This document shows positions 32,813 through 42,730 of a stretch of DNA of 64,000 nt, one piece after another. Every line of letters starts with the position of its first letter. The first letter of the stretch is position 1. The position numbers and the translations under genes are program-made. The notes beneath the pieces are model-generated. The model searched no databases. It worked only from the letters and a program-made list of their open reading frames with translations, and had not been told where the DNA came from. Source of the stretch: Tropicibacter sp. Alg240-R139 (GTDB lineage Bacteria; Pseudomonadota; Alphaproteobacteria; Rhodobacterales; Rhodobacteraceae); NCBI RefSeq assembly GCF_900537075.1, contig NZ_UNRA01000004.1:318572-382571 (forward strand). Direction: 5' to 3'.

Positions 32813-33445
32813 ATGAATTTTCACGAGGTGAGATTTCCCGCCAACTTGAGTTTTGGTTCGGTTGGTGGACCAGTGCGTCGGACCGAAGTCGTGACTCTGG
32901 CGAATGGGTTCGAGGAGCGAAACACTCCATGGGCGCATTCACGCCGTCGTTACGACGCGGGGCTGGGGATGCGGTCGCTGGACGACATTGAGACACTGAT
33001 TGCGTTCTACGAGGCGCGCCAGGGGCAGATGTTCGGGTTCCGCTGGAAAGATTGGTCGGATTTCAAAACTTCGAAAGCGACGGAGGAGGTGTCTTTTGAC
33101 GACCAGGTGATCGCAACGGGAGACGGCCATACCACACGCTTTCAACTGAGCAAGACTTATCGGTCGGGCGAATATACTTATCAGCGACCGATCACCAAGC
33201 CGGTTCTGGGTTCCGTTCGAATTGGTATCGAACAGGACGAGTTGAAAGAGACAGTGGACTACACGTTGGACTTGACCACGGGTGAGGTTGTTTTTGTCCA
33301 TCCCCCGACAGAGCAGTTGCAGATTGTGGCGGGGTTCGAATTTGATGTGCCAGTGCGCTTTGACACCGACGGGATCCAGACGAGTGTCGCGAGTTTTCAA
33401 GCAGGCGATGTACCGAATGTGCCCGTCGTCGAAGTGAGAGTGTGA
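32813..33445 (+). CDS. GTA g12, distal tail protein (DUF2460)
   Basis: The 210-residue protein has the DUF2460 start MNFHEVRFPANLSFGSVGGP and HSRRRYDAGLGMRSLDDIE, then FRWKDWSDFKTSKATEEVSF. It is the first baseplate protein in GTA tails. Start preceded by GGGGAGAGAGAC. Its stop overlaps g13 by four bases (GTGA). Confidence 0.92.
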   Translation: MNFHEVRFPANLSFGSVGGPVRRTEVVTLANGFEERNTPWAHSRRRYDAGLGMRSLDDIETLIAFYEARQGQMFGFRWKDWSDFKTSKATEEVSFDDQVIATGDGHTTRFQLSKTYRSGEYTYQRPITKPVLGSVRIGIEQDELKETVDYTLDLTTGEVVFVHPPTEQLQIVAGFEFDVPVRFDTDGIQTSVASFQAGDVPNVPVVEVRV

Positions 33446-34332
33446 GCAGGCCAATGGATGAACGTTTCAAATCACATTTGCGCACCGGCATGACCACTTT
33501 GGCGCGGTGCTGGGCCATTCGCAGATCGGATGGCCGGGAATACGGTTTCACCGATCATGACCGGTCGTTGAGTTTTGATGGGTTGGAGTTCAAGGCTGAC
33601 ACAGGGCTGACGGCTTTGGCGGTTGAACAGAGCACGGGGCTGTCTGTTGACAACACTGAAGCCTTGGGCGCGATCAGCGACTTGTCGGTCCGGGCTGAGG
33701 ACATCGAAGCGGGCCGCTTTGATGGGGCCGAGGTGACAGCGTGGCTGGTCAACTGGGCGGACACGGACATGCGCTGGATGCAGTTTCGCGGTACGATTGG
33801 CGAACTGCGGCGGACGGGTAATGCATTTCAGGCGGAACTGCGTGGCCTGACTGAAGCCCTGAACCAGCCGACCGGGCGCATTTTTCAGAAGCCCTGCACT
33901 GCGGTTCTAGGCGATGGCGCTTGCCGCTTTGACACAAACGAGCCGGGTTATGCCGTCGAGCTTGAGGTTGAGGCCTTTGAAGACGGGTTGGTCCTGCGGT
34001 GGAAAGAACTGCCTGGGTTCGAACCCGGTTGGTTCGAGCGTGGACGGCTGAATGTTTTGTCGGGTTCTGCCAATGGCCTGTGGGGGTTGATCAAACGCGA
34101 TCTCAATGACGGGGACATGCGTGCCATCCATTTGTGGGAACCTATGCGTGGCGGCTTACAGGTGGGCGATACCGTAAAACTGTTGGCCGGGTGCGACAAG
34201 CGATTAGAGACTTGTCGTTTGAAGTTCAATAACGTGCTGAACTTTCAGGGTTTCCCCGACATCCCATCCGAGGATTGGGTGTTGGCTGTACCCAAGCAGA
34301 CCGGCCAAAACACTGGGGGGAGCCTCCGGTGA
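33442..34332 (+). CDS. GTA g13, baseplate hub protein (DUF2163 / BR0599), four conserved Cys
   Basis: The 296 residues contain DUF2163 blocks: ARCWAIRRSDGREYGFTDHD, GLSVDNTEALGAISD, TWLVNWADTDMRWMQFRG-like segment, and NFQGFPDIP at the end. Four cysteines, C152 and C161 (PCTAVLGDGAC) and C251 and C258 (CDKRLETC), fit the [4Fe-4S] cluster reported for the hub of the Rhodobacter GTA tail. Starts GTG in a GTGA overlap with g12; a Met at 33454 is an alternative. Confidence 0.92.
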   Translation: MSRPMDERFKSHLRTGMTTLARCWAIRRSDGREYGFTDHDRSLSFDGLEFKADTGLTALAVEQSTGLSVDNTEALGAISDLSVRAEDIEAGRFDGAEVTAWLVNWADTDMRWMQFRGTIGELRRTGNAFQAELRGLTEALNQPTGRIFQKPCTAVLGDGACRFDTNEPGYAVELEVEAFEDGLVLRWKELPGFEPGWFERGRLNVLSGSANGLWGLIKRDLNDGDMRAIHLWEPMRGGLQVGDTVKLLAGCDKRLETCRLKFNNVLNFQGFPDIPSEDWVLAVPKQTGQNTGGSLR

Positions 34333-34772
34333 CACCTGAACAAAGCAAGATTGTGTCGGTCACCAGATCGTGGATTGGCACACCGTATGTGCATCAAGCC
34401 TCGACCAAGGGGGCGGGCAGCGATTGCCTTGGGCTGGTGCGAGGTGTCTGGCGGGAACTGTTCGGGCAAGAGCCCGAGCTGGTTCCAGCCTATTCGATGG
34501 ATTGGTCCGAGCCTCAGGGCGAAGAGCAGTTGTGGGCGGCGGCGTGCAGGCATTTGACCGAAGTTCGTTCAGATGGGATCGAGTCTGGTGATGTTTTGCT
34601 TTTTCGCATGCGTCAAGGATCGGTTGCCAAGCACGTGGGTATCGTCACTGAGGCCGAAAGTGCCCGGTTTGTGCATGCCTATTCTGGCCACGGCGTTGTC
34701 GAAAGCCGTTTGAGCCTACCCTGGGCCAAACGGCTGGTCACGCGTTTCAAATTTCCACAGGAGGGTAACTGA
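34329..34772 (+). CDS. GTA g14, NlpC/P60 peptidase at the tail tip
   Basis: A cell-wall peptidase of 147 residues that would open the recipient's peptidoglycan. The catalytic Cys33 is in GAGSDCLGLVRGVW, His102 in AKHVGIVTEAE, and a third polar residue may be in HAYSGHGVVES. Starts GTG in a GTGA overlap with g13 and ends in TGATG shared with g15. Confidence 0.93.
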   Translation: MTPEQSKIVSVTRSWIGTPYVHQASTKGAGSDCLGLVRGVWRELFGQEPELVPAYSMDWSEPQGEEQLWAAACRHLTEVRSDGIESGDVLLFRMRQGSVAKHVGIVTEAESARFVHAYSGHGVVESRLSLPWAKRLVTRFKFPQEGN

Positions 34773-37700
34773 TGGCGACCATTCTTCTTTCTGCGGCAGG
34801 TGCTGCACTTGGCGGTTCTGTTGGCGGCACGGTTGCAGGCATTGCCAGCGGCATTGTTGGGCGCGCCGTGGGTGCAACTGTTGGCCGGGTTATAGATCAG
34901 CGATTGTTGGGCAGTGGCGGCGAGGCCGTCGAGACGGGCCGAGTTGATCGGTTCCGCCTGACCCAAACAGGCGAGGGGGCGTCAGTCGCGCGCGTCTTTG
35001 GGCGCGTGCGAACCGGAGGGCAAGTGATTTGGGCCTCGGATTTTAAGGAGAGCTCGACCACGTCCGGTGGCGGGGGCAAAGGCTCGCGTCCGCAGCCAAA
35101 GACCACCTCATTTAGTTACAGTGTTTCGCTTGCCGTCGCCGTCTGTGAAGGTGAGATCGCGTCGATTGGCCGGGTCTGGGCAGATGGTGAAGAGGTGGCC
35201 ATCGAAGACCTGAACATGCGCGTCTATCCGGGGTCGGTTGATCAGTTTCCCGACCCAGTGATCGAGGCCATTGAGGGCGAGGGAGAAGTTCCGGCGTATC
35301 GTGGAACGGCCTATGTTGTTTTGGAAGACCTGTCGCTGGAGCAATTTGGCAACCGTGTGCCACAGTTTTCGTTCGAAGTGGTCCGTCAAGAGCAGCGCGA
35401 TGATCCGAAGTTTTCAGACGGCGTCGCTCAGGCCATCAAGGGCGTCGCGATTATACCGGGCACGGGTGAATATGCATTGGCGACCTCGCAAGTGAACTAT
35501 TCGGATGGGCCAGGCAGCACCTGGGCCGCTAATGTGAACTCGCCATCGGGCAAGAGCGATTTTGTGACGTCGATGGATGCTTTGTCAGACGAGCTGTCGC
35601 AATGTCAGGCGACCTCTCTTGTGGTGTCCTGGTTTGGGGGCGATCTGCGGTGCGGGCTTTGTGATCTTGAGCCAAAGGTGGGCAAGAAGACCATCGAAGG
35701 GTCCAATATGCCCTGGACTGTTGCTGGTCTTGTGCGTGACGATGCCAAGGAAATCACCCGTGTTGAAGATCGCCCAATCTATGGCGCGACCCCTGCTGAT
35801 GCCTCGGTGGTTGAGGCGATCCGGCACCTCAATGAAGGTGGAAAACGGGTGATGTTCTACCCCTTCATTCTTATGGATCAATTGGCCAACAACGGATTGC
35901 CAGATCCGTGGAGCACGGCGGATAACCAGGCAAAATTGCCATGGCGCGGGCGGATCACCCTTAGCAAGGCTCCGGGGCAGGACGACAGCCCCGATAAAAC
36001 CGCAGATGCAGACGCGCAAGTTGCGACCTTTGTGGGCACAGCCACGGCGTCTGAGTTTACTGTGGACGACGGTGTGGTGACCTATTCTGGCCCGGACGAA
36101 TGGACCTTTAGTCGCTTCATTTTGCATTATGCGGCGCTTTGTGCGGCAGCTGGTGGTGTGGCTTCGTTCTGTATCGGTTCTGAGCTGCGTGGACTGACTC
36201 AGATCCGCGGCGCGAGTGGTTTTCCGATGGTTGCCGCGCTCAAGGAGCTGGCGGCGCAGGCTCGCGTTCTGCTGGGGGCAGAGACCAAGATAGGCTATGC
36301 AGCGGATTGGTCGGAGTATTTCGGGTACAAACCCGTGTCCGAGCCGGACAGCCGGTATTTCCATCTTGATCCACTTTGGGCCGATGACAACATCGATTTT
36401 ATTGGTATCGATAACTACATGCCGCTGTCAGATTGGCGCGATGATGAGGATCACCGCGACGCGGAAGCAGGCTGGAAAAGCATCTATGACGAAGCCTATC
36501 TGCGCGCCAATATTGAAGGCGGTGAGGGGTTCGATTGGTACTATCACTCGCCTGAGGCGCGCGCGGCTCAGATCCGCACCACGATTGAGGACCAGGCGCA
36601 TCAAGAGCATTGGATCTGGCGCTACAAGGACTTGCGTGGTTGGTGGTCGAACCCGCACCACGAGCGGGTGGATGGCGTGCGCCAGGCGGATTCCACTGAT
36701 TGGGTTCCGCAGTCGAAACCGATCTGGTTCACCGAACTGGGCTGTGGGGCGGTCGATAAAGGGACCAACCAGCCTAACAAGTTCCTTGATCCAAAGTCGT
36801 CGGAATCAAGTTTGCCCTATTTCTCGAATGGGTTCCGGGATGATCTGATCCAGCATCAATATCTGAAAGCGATGTTGGGTTATTGGTTGGAATCGGAAAA
36901 CAACCCGGCATCGAGCGAGTATGACGGAACCATGATCGACATGAGAAATGCCTTTGTGTGGTCTTGGGATGCGCGGCCTTATCCGGCGTTTCCCAACAAC
37001 TCCAAACTTTGGAGCGATGGTGAGAACTACTCTCGCGGGCATTGGCTCAATGGGCGCAGCGGTAGCCGGACATTATCCTCGGTCGTGTCCGAAATTTGCC
37101 GACGCTCTGGATTAGTCGCCTTTGATGTCAGCGAGCTTCATGGTGTTGTTCAGGGCTATAGCATGGATGCAGTGGGGGACGCGCGTTCGGCGTTGCAGCC
37201 GCTTATGCTTAAGTACGGGTTTGATGCGATTGACCGGGATGGCAAGCTGCATTTCGTATTGCGTGGCTCGCGCAAGCCGGTCAAAATCACGGACGCTGAC
37301 TTCGCCGTTTCCGGAGATCTGTCGGCATCGGTCGAACACGGTCGGGATGCGGATGCGGAAATGAGCGGCCGCGTGCGTCTGCGTTTTGTGCAGGCAGGTG
37401 CCGATCATGATGTGGTCTCGGAAGAAGCGGTCCTGGCGGACGATGCAACTCATGCGGTGTCAACCAGCGAGTTTTCCTTGACTATGTCACGCGCAGACGG
37501 GCGCCAGACGGTTGAACGCTGGCTGGCCGAGGCGCGTGTATCGCGCGATAAGGTACGTTTTGCCCTGCCGCTGTCCAAGCTGCACTTGGGCGCGGGCGAC
37601 GTGGTCGAGTTGAACGGAGCGCAAGTTGCAGAGCCGGGGCTCTACCGGATCGACCGGGTCGAACAGGCAGAAAGCCAGATATTCGACGCCGTTCGCACCG

Positions 37701-38704
37701 AGCCCAAGCTGTATGAGCCGTCCGAAATGGCCGACGATCAACCAAGCTTGCGAGAGTTTGTGCCACCACTGCCGGTGTTGCCATACTTTTTGGATTTACC
37801 TCTGCTAAGTGGTGACGAGGAACCTCACGCGCCCCATATAGCGGTCACGGCTGATCCATGGCCAGGCACGGCTGCGGTCTATTCTTCAGCCAGTGATGCG
37901 GACTATGTTTTGGACGAGATCATTGCGGCGCGTGCTGTCATCGGAACGACTGAGACGGTTCTGCGCAAAGCTGCGCCGGGGCTTTGGGACCGTGGCGACG
38001 GGCTACAGATCAAACTCATTTCAGGCGATTTGGAAAGCAAGTCGACTGAGGCGGTTTTGGGCGGTGGGAACCTTTGTGCCATCGGCGATGGCACCAGTGG
38101 GAATTGGGAGTTGTTCCAGTTCCAGACCGCCGAATTGGTCGGATCTAAAACCTATGTTCTGAAGGGACGGTTGCGAGGGCAGTCGGGCACCGATGCCCTG
38201 ATGCCGGACGTCTGGCCCGAAGGGTCAGTGGTTGTCCTGCTTGACGATCGGGTAGACCAGATCCCGTTGAAAAGCGCACAACGTCGTATCGCACGACATT
38301 ATCGCATTGGTCCCGCGCGGCGTGGATATGATGATCCGTCCTATCTGCACCGGGTCGAGGCCTTTGACGGCAACGGTTTACGTCCCTACTCGCCGACACA
38401 TCTGCGGGCTGTCCAAGTGGACTCGGGTGATATTGAGTTCAGCTGGATTCGCCGAACCCGGATCGAGGGGGATGACTGGACCGGATTAGATGTTCCACTG
38501 GGCGAGGAAAGCGAAAGCTATCTGGTGCGTGTGATGAACGGCGACACAGTGGTGCGTGAAATCACAGTTGGTTCCGCGGACTGGACTTATACCTCAGCGC
38601 AGCAGATCTCGGACGGGGGAATAAATCTGCTAAGTCTCGAGGTGGCACAAATCTCGTCGCGCTTTGGGACGGGTCCAGGAACGCGCATTGACCTGTCTGG
38701 GTAG
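34772..38704 (+). CDS. GTA g15, tail fibre/baseplate megaprotein with TIM-barrel domain
   Basis: The largest GTA protein, 1310 residues, normal for the family. An N-terminal Gly/Ala-rich hydrophobic region (LSAAGAALGGSVGGTVAGIA) is followed by phage tail-type domains (about 95-400) and a glycoside-hydrolase-like TIM-barrel (about 400-780) with KIGYAADWSEYFGYKP, LDPLWADDNIDFIGIDNYMP and WFTELGCGAVDKG, the last including the usual catalytic Glu. After about residue 800 are phage tail beta domains (SVEHGRDADAEMSGRVRLRF) and a C-terminal fibronectin-like part. It is thought to bind host surface glycans. Start ATG overlaps g14 by one base. The GTA cluster ends here; no terminator is obvious before cysE. 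Confidence 0.92.
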   Translation: MATILLSAAGAALGGSVGGTVAGIASGIVGRAVGATVGRVIDQRLLGSGGEAVETGRVDRFRLTQTGEGASVARVFGRVRTGGQVIWASDFKESSTTSGGGGKGSRPQPKTTSFSYSVSLAVAVCEGEIASIGRVWADGEEVAIEDLNMRVYPGSVDQFPDPVIEAIEGEGEVPAYRGTAYVVLEDLSLEQFGNRVPQFSFEVVRQEQRDDPKFSDGVAQAIKGVAIIPGTGEYALATSQVNYSDGPGSTWAANVNSPSGKSDFVTSMDALSDELSQCQATSLVVSWFGGDLRCGLCDLEPKVGKKTIEGSNMPWTVAGLVRDDAKEITRVEDRPIYGATPADASVVEAIRHLNEGGKRVMFYPFILMDQLANNGLPDPWSTADNQAKLPWRGRITLSKAPGQDDSPDKTADADAQVATFVGTATASEFTVDDGVVTYSGPDEWTFSRFILHYAALCAAAGGVASFCIGSELRGLTQIRGASGFPMVAALKELAAQARVLLGAETKIGYAADWSEYFGYKPVSEPDSRYFHLDPLWADDNIDFIGIDNYMPLSDWRDDEDHRDAEAGWKSIYDEAYLRANIEGGEGFDWYYHSPEARAAQIRTTIEDQAHQEHWIWRYKDLRGWWSNPHHERVDGVRQADSTDWVPQSKPIWFTELGCGAVDKGTNQPNKFLDPKSSESSLPYFSNGFRDDLIQHQYLKAMLGYWLESENNPASSEYDGTMIDMRNAFVWSWDARPYPAFPNNSKLWSDGENYSRGHWLNGRSGSRTLSSVVSEICRRSGLVAFDVSELHGVVQGYSMDAVGDARSALQPLMLKYGFDAIDRDGKLHFVLRGSRKPVKITDADFAVSGDLSASVEHGRDADAEMSGRVRLRFVQAGADHDVVSEEAVLADDATHAVSTSEFSLTMSRADGRQTVERWLAEARVSRDKVRFALPLSKLHLGAGDVVELNGAQVAEPGLYRIDRVEQAESQIFDAVRTEPKLYEPSEMADDQPSLREFVPPLPVLPYFLDLPLLSGDEEPHAPHIAVTADPWPGTAAVYSSASDADYVLDEIIAARAVIGTTETVLRKAAPGLWDRGDGLQIKLISGDLESKSTEAVLGGGNLCAIGDGTSGNWELFQFQTAELVGSKTYVLKGRLRGQSGTDALMPDVWPEGSVVVLLDDRVDQIPLKSAQRRIARHYRIGPARRGYDDPSYLHRVEAFDGNGLRPYSPTHLRAVQVDSGDIEFSWIRRTRIEGDDWTGLDVPLGEESESYLVRVMNGDTVVREITVGSADWTYTSAQQISDGGINLLSLEVAQISSRFGTGPGTRIDLSG

Positions 38705-38886
38705 GGTGTCCACAAATCGTATGAGCCGGAGCGGGCGCTGAATTCGAACGGCGTTCACTCTGGTATATGTGAGAATCCTTTTCAAACCGTGATCAACACG
38801 GTCAATATATTTCATGGTCGATCCCTTTGCGGGGGGGGCATTGTGCGTTACATAGAGTGTCTCGCATAACGCTAGGACATTGAGCC

Positions 38887-39699
38887 ATGGTAGAAACACG
38901 CGCAAAGATTTCGACGGTTGATCCGGTTTGGGATCAAATTACCACCGAAGCCCATGATGCAGTTCGTTCCGAGCCCCTGATGGGCGGGCTGGTTCACGCT
39001 TGTATCCTGCACCACAAATCGCTGGAGAAGGCGCTGTCCTATCGTATCGCGGCCAAGCTGGCATCCAATGAGATGTCGATGGTTGTGCTGCGCGAAATTG
39101 CTGACTCTGCTTATCAGGAGAACCCCGATCTGCTGGAAGCGGCGCGGGCCGATCTGGTTGCGGTCTATGAACGCGATCCAGCTTGCTACCGGCTGCTGCA
39201 ACCGATCCTGTACTTCAAAGGGTATCAGGCGATGCAAGGCTATCGCGTGGCACACTGGCTTTGGACCCAAGGCAAACGGGATCTGGCCTATTTTTTCCAG
39301 ATGCGAATTTCCGAAATTTTTGGCATCGACATTCACCCCGGTGCCCGGATCGGTCGCGGCATCATGATCGACCATGCCCATTCCATCGTAATTGGCGAAA
39401 CGGCTGTGGTGGGCGACAACGTCTCAATGCTGCATTCGGTGACACTTGGCGGCACCGGCAAGGAAGAAGAGGACCGCCACCCCAAAATCGAAGATGGGGT
39501 GTTGATCGGTGCTGGTGCCAAGGTGCTGGGCAACATTCGCGTGGGCCATTGCAGCCGCATTGCGGCAGGCTCGGTGGTGCTGTCCGAAGTGCCCCCTTGC
39601 AAGACCGTGGCCGGCATTCCGGCGAAAATCGTGGGCGAGGCGGGCTGTGAACAACCAGCCGTCAGCATGGATCACATGCTCGGCCCAAACGCCAACTGA
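38887..39699 (+). CDS. cysE: Serine O-acetyltransferase
   Basis: CysE makes O-acetylserine for cysteine synthesis. The helical N-terminal domain (EAHDAVRSEPLMGGLVHACI, LHHKSLEKALSYRIA) leads to the left-handed beta-helix with hexapeptide repeats from about residue 150 (IHPGARIGRGIMIDHAHSIV, IGAGAKVLGNIRVGHCSRIA). Catalytic His and Asp are in the GIMIDHAHSIVIGE region, and the C-terminal tail is full length. 270 residues. It is the usual gene downstream of the GTA cluster in Rhodobacterales and has its own terminator. Confidence 0.96.
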   Translation: MVETRAKISTVDPVWDQITTEAHDAVRSEPLMGGLVHACILHHKSLEKALSYRIAAKLASNEMSMVVLREIADSAYQENPDLLEAARADLVAVYERDPACYRLLQPILYFKGYQAMQGYRVAHWLWTQGKRDLAYFFQMRISEIFGIDIHPGARIGRGIMIDHAHSIVIGETAVVGDNVSMLHSVTLGGTGKEEEDRHPKIEDGVLIGAGAKVLGNIRVGHCSRIAAGSVVLSEVPPCKTVAGIPAKIVGEAGCEQPAVSMDHMLGPNAN

Positions 39700-39711
39700 G
39701 AGATTGATAGT

Positions 39712-39749
39712 AAAAGGGGCGGCCTGAGATATCAGGCCGCCCCTTTTTT
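39712..39749. terminator. Bidirectional terminator between cysE and pdhC
   Basis: AAAAGGGGCGGCCTGA (39712-39727) pairs perfectly with TCAGGCCGCCCCTTTT (39732-39747), loop GATA, followed by TT. It serves convergent cysE and the pdh operon. Confidence 0.95.
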
Positions 39750-39765
39750 GTGATCTGGTGCTGGA

Positions 39766-41073
39766 TCAGGCCAGCATCATCATTGGGTTTTCCAGGTTCT
39801 CGACGATTGCTTTCAGCAGATTTGCGCCAAGTGCACCATCGATGACACGGTGATCAACCGACATGGTGACTGACATGACGGTGGCCACAGTCAGCTCGCC
39901 ATCCGCGCCCACAACCGGTTTTTTGACGCCGGAACCGACGGCCAGGATGCCTGCGTGGGGCGGGTTCACGATGGCGTCAAAATTGTCGATGCCGAACATG
40001 CCCAAGTTCGAGATGGCAAAGGTGCCGCCCTGGTATTCATGCGGTGCCAGTTTGCGCTCGCGGGCGCGGCCAGCCAGGTCTTTCATCTCCGTCGAGAGCG
40101 CCGAGAGCGATTTGGTGTCGGCGTCCTGCAGGACCGGCGTGAACAGACCGCCTTCGATCGCGACGGCGACGGCCACGTCCGAAGGTTTAAGCTGCAGTAC
40201 CCGGTCACCGGCCCAGACTGCGTTGCATTCCGGCACCTGCTGCAAAGCGTTGGCAACGGCCTTGATGATGAAGTCGTTGACGCTGAGTTTCACGCCACGC
40301 CCTTCGAGCTGTTTGTTGAGCTGGCTGCGGAACTTGAGCAGCGCGTCCAGTTGGATGTCACGACGCAGGTAGAAATGCGGGATGGTCTGTTTGGCCTCAG
40401 ACAGGCGCGCCGCGATGGTTTTGCGCATGCCGTCGAGTTTGATTTCTTCGTACTCGCGACCTTCGTACATGCGGGCCACCATATCGGCCGACGGGCCGGT
40501 CGCGGGTGCCACGGCAGGTGCTGCTGCAGGAGAAACGGCTGCTGGGACCGGGGTCGGAGCAGTCGCTGTGGCGCCTTCGACGTCGGCCTTTACGATACGG
40601 CCATGCGGGCCGGAACCGCTGAGCTGTGCCAGATCGAGGCCCTTTTGCGCAGCGATGCGGCGGGCCAGAGGTGAGGCGAATATACGGCCGCCGTCAGCTT
40701 TGGCCGGAGCAGCTGGTGCAGGGCTGGCGGCAGGGGCGGGCGCCTCGGAGCCCCCTGCGGGGGCCGCCTCGTTGCCCGCGGCGGCTGCAGGCGCAGCCGC
40801 TGGCGTTGCGCCGATATCGTCCGCGCTTTCGCCCTCTTCGAGCAGGACGGCGATCAGGGTGTTCACCTTGACGCCTTCGGTGCCTTCAGCGATCAGGATC
40901 TTGCCGATGGTGCCTTCGTCGACGGCTTCGAATTCCATCGTGGCTTTGTCGGTTTCGATCTCGGCCAGAAGATCGCCGGAGGAAACGGTATCACCCTCTT
41001 TGACGAGCCATTTTGCGAGCGTGCCTTCCTCCATCGTGGGGGAGAGGGCAGGCATCAGGATTTCGGTGGGCAT
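39766..41073 (-). CDS. pdhC: Pyruvate dehydrogenase E2, dihydrolipoamide acetyltransferase
   Basis: The core of the pyruvate dehydrogenase complex. The lipoyl domain (1-80) has Lys43 in [12 protein letters not shown]. After a Pro/Ala linker, the peripheral subunit-binding domain appears at [19 protein letters not shown], residues about 140-175. The catalytic domain ends with [17 protein letters not shown], which holds the His and Asp of acetyl transfer. The start [14 protein letters not shown] at 41073 has GAGGAG eight bases upstream. The length is 435 residues. Last gene of pdhA-pdhB-orf-pdhC. Confidence 0.96.
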   Translation of the reverse strand: MPTEILMPALSPTMEEGTLAKWLVKEGDTVSSGDLLAEIETDKATMEFEAVDEGTIGKILIAEGTEGVKVNTLIAVLLEEGESADDIGATPAAAPAAAAGNEAAPAGGSEAPAPAASPAPAAPAKADGGRIFASPLARRIAAQKGLDLAQLSGSGPHGRIVKADVEGATATAPTPVPAAVSPAAAPAVAPATGPSADMVARMYEGREYEEIKLDGMRKTIAARLSEAKQTIPHFYLRRDIQLDALLKFRSQLNKQLEGRGVKLSVNDFIIKAVANALQQVPECNAVWAGDRVLQLKPSDVAVAVAIEGGLFTPVLQDADTKSLSALSTEMKDLAGRARERKLAPHEYQGGTFAISNLGMFGIDNFDAIVNPPHAGILAVGSGVKKPVVGADGELTVATVMSVTMSVDHRVIDGALGANLLKAIVENLENPMMMLA

Positions 41074-41074
41074 G

Positions 41075-41335
41075 TCAGCGCTCCTCAATCAATGTGATTT
41101 GGTCAAATGGGGGCCGGGGAGCCCCCTTGCCGCGTGCCAATCTGGCAATTGCGGCTTCGATTTTAACTTTGTTCTCGGCCATCCAGACGTAAGCGATCTG
41201 ATGGGAAGGCCTGGAACCGAAGAGTCGGAGGTCAGCGGCAAGTCGTTCTGGAACCAGAGCTGTCACTTCGCGCCCATCCACATCATGTGTGACGCGATAG
41301 CTTTCGGTTCCTGGATCACGGCCGCGGACCTCCAT
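41075..41335 (-). CDS. Small conserved protein between pdhB and pdhC
   Basis: The 86-residue protein starts four bases after the pdhB stop and ends one base before pdhC, so it is translationally coupled in the operon. It is basic and mixed alpha/beta: [55 protein letters not shown]. No catalytic motif or membrane segment is seen. Small proteins occur at this place in some other alphaproteobacterial pdh operons. Function is unknown; a complex assembly or regulation role is a guess. Confidence 0.75.
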   Translation of the reverse strand: MEVRGRDPGTESYRVTHDVDGREVTALVPERLAADLRLFGSRPSHQIAYVWMAENKVKIEAAIARLARGKGAPRPPFDQITLIEER

Positions 41336-41339
41336 TCGC

Positions 41340-42716
41340 TCAGCGGTAGGTTACTTGTTTGACTGCGGCGATCACCTCGTCCGTAGTCACCAGTGCCAGC
41401 TTTTCGAGGTTGGCTGCGTAGGGCATCGGGACATCCTTGCCAGTAAGGTTGATAACGGGCGCGTCCAGGTAATCGAACGCCTCCTGCATCACCACCGAAG
41501 AGATGTAGCTGCCAACAGACCCTTGGGGCCAGCCTTCTTCGACCGTCACCAGGCGGTTGGTTTTCATCACCGAATTGATGATGCTGCCCGTGTCCATCGG
41601 GCGCAGGGTGCGCAGGTCGATGACCTCGGCCGAGATCCCTTCTTCGGCCAGCTTATCAGCTGCTTCCAATGCATACTGCATGCCGATGCCGAAGGAGACG
41701 ATGGTGACGTCTGTGCCTTCGCGCCAGATGCGGGCCTTGCCGAAGGGGACGGTGAAATCATCCATCGAGGGCACGTCGAATGAACGGCCGTAGAGGATCT
41801 CGTTTTCCAGGAAGATCACCGGGTTGTCATCGCGGATGGCGGTTTTCATCAGGCCTTTGGCGTCAGAGGCCGAATAGGGCATGACCACTTTCAAGCCAGG
41901 GATCTGCATGTACCAGGCAGCGTAGTCCTGACTGTGCTGCGCACCCACGCGGGCGGCGGCGCCGTTGGGACCACGAAACACCATGGGAGCACCCATCTGA
42001 CCACCAGACATGTAAAGCGTCTTGGCAGCCGAGTTCAGGATGTGATCGATCGCCTGCATGGCGAAGTTGAAGGTCATGAATTCCACGATCGGGCGCAGAC
42101 CTGCCATGGCGGAACCCGTGGCGATGCCGGCAAAGCCGTGCTCGGTGATCGGCGTGTCGATGACGCGCTTGGATCCGAACTCGTCCAGCATACCCTGCGA
42201 GACCTTGTAGGCGCCCTGATATTCGGCGACTTCTTCGCCCATCAGATAGACGTCCTCGTCGCGGCGCATTTCTTCGGCCATGGCGTCACGCAGCGCTTCG
42301 CGCACGGTCTGCTGTTTCATCTCGGTGCCTTCGGGCCATTCTGGCGTCAGATCGACTTGCGGCGCTGCGGGAGCAGCGGCCGCGGCAGGGGCGGGCGCCT
42401 CAACCGCGACAGGCGCGGCATCGTTGCCCGCTGCGGCTGCCGTCGGCGCGCTGACGATGGCGTCGGCGCTTTCGCCTTCTTCCAGCAGCACTGCGATCGG
42501 GGTGTTCACCTTGACCCCTTCGGTGCCCTCGGCAATCAGGATCTTACCGATGGTGCCTTCGTCCACTGCTTCGAACTCCATCGTGGCCTTATCGGTTTCG
42601 ATCTCGGCCATGATATCGCCCGAGGATACAGTATCGCCCTCTTTGACGAGCCATTTGGCCAGCGTGCCTTCCTCCATGGTCGGCGACAGGGCGGGCATGA
42701 GAATTTCGGTTGCCAT
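41340..42716 (-). CDS. pdhB: Pyruvate dehydrogenase E1 beta with N-terminal lipoyl domain
   Basis: The beta subunit of E1, with an extra lipoyl domain as is typical of alphaproteobacteria. Residues 1-80 (Lys43 in [12 protein letters not shown]) are almost the same as in PdhC. A Pro/Ala linker follows (about 85-130). The transketolase-like pyrimidine-binding domain starts at [18 protein letters not shown], with [17 protein letters not shown], and the C-terminal domain ends with [20 protein letters not shown]. 458 residues. It begins 14 bases after pdhA. Confidence 0.96.
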   Translation of the reverse strand: MATEILMPALSPTMEEGTLAKWLVKEGDTVSSGDIMAEIETDKATMEFEAVDEGTIGKILIAEGTEGVKVNTPIAVLLEEGESADAIVSAPTAAAAGNDAAPVAVEAPAPAAAAAPAAPQVDLTPEWPEGTEMKQQTVREALRDAMAEEMRRDEDVYLMGEEVAEYQGAYKVSQGMLDEFGSKRVIDTPITEHGFAGIATGSAMAGLRPIVEFMTFNFAMQAIDHILNSAAKTLYMSGGQMGAPMVFRGPNGAAARVGAQHSQDYAAWYMQIPGLKVVMPYSASDAKGLMKTAIRDDNPVIFLENEILYGRSFDVPSMDDFTVPFGKARIWREGTDVTIVSFGIGMQYALEAADKLAEEGISAEVIDLRTLRPMDTGSIINSVMKTNRLVTVEEGWPQGSVGSYISSVVMQEAFDYLDAPVINLTGKDVPMPYAANLEKLALVTTDEVIAAVKQVTYR

Positions 42717-42730
42717 GTCTATCTTTCCCC

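Noticed and set aside
24563-38704. Active prophage
   Set aside because: No integrase, repressor, replication, lysis or att sequences are seen, and the genes match the GTA order with the usual chromosomal flanks.
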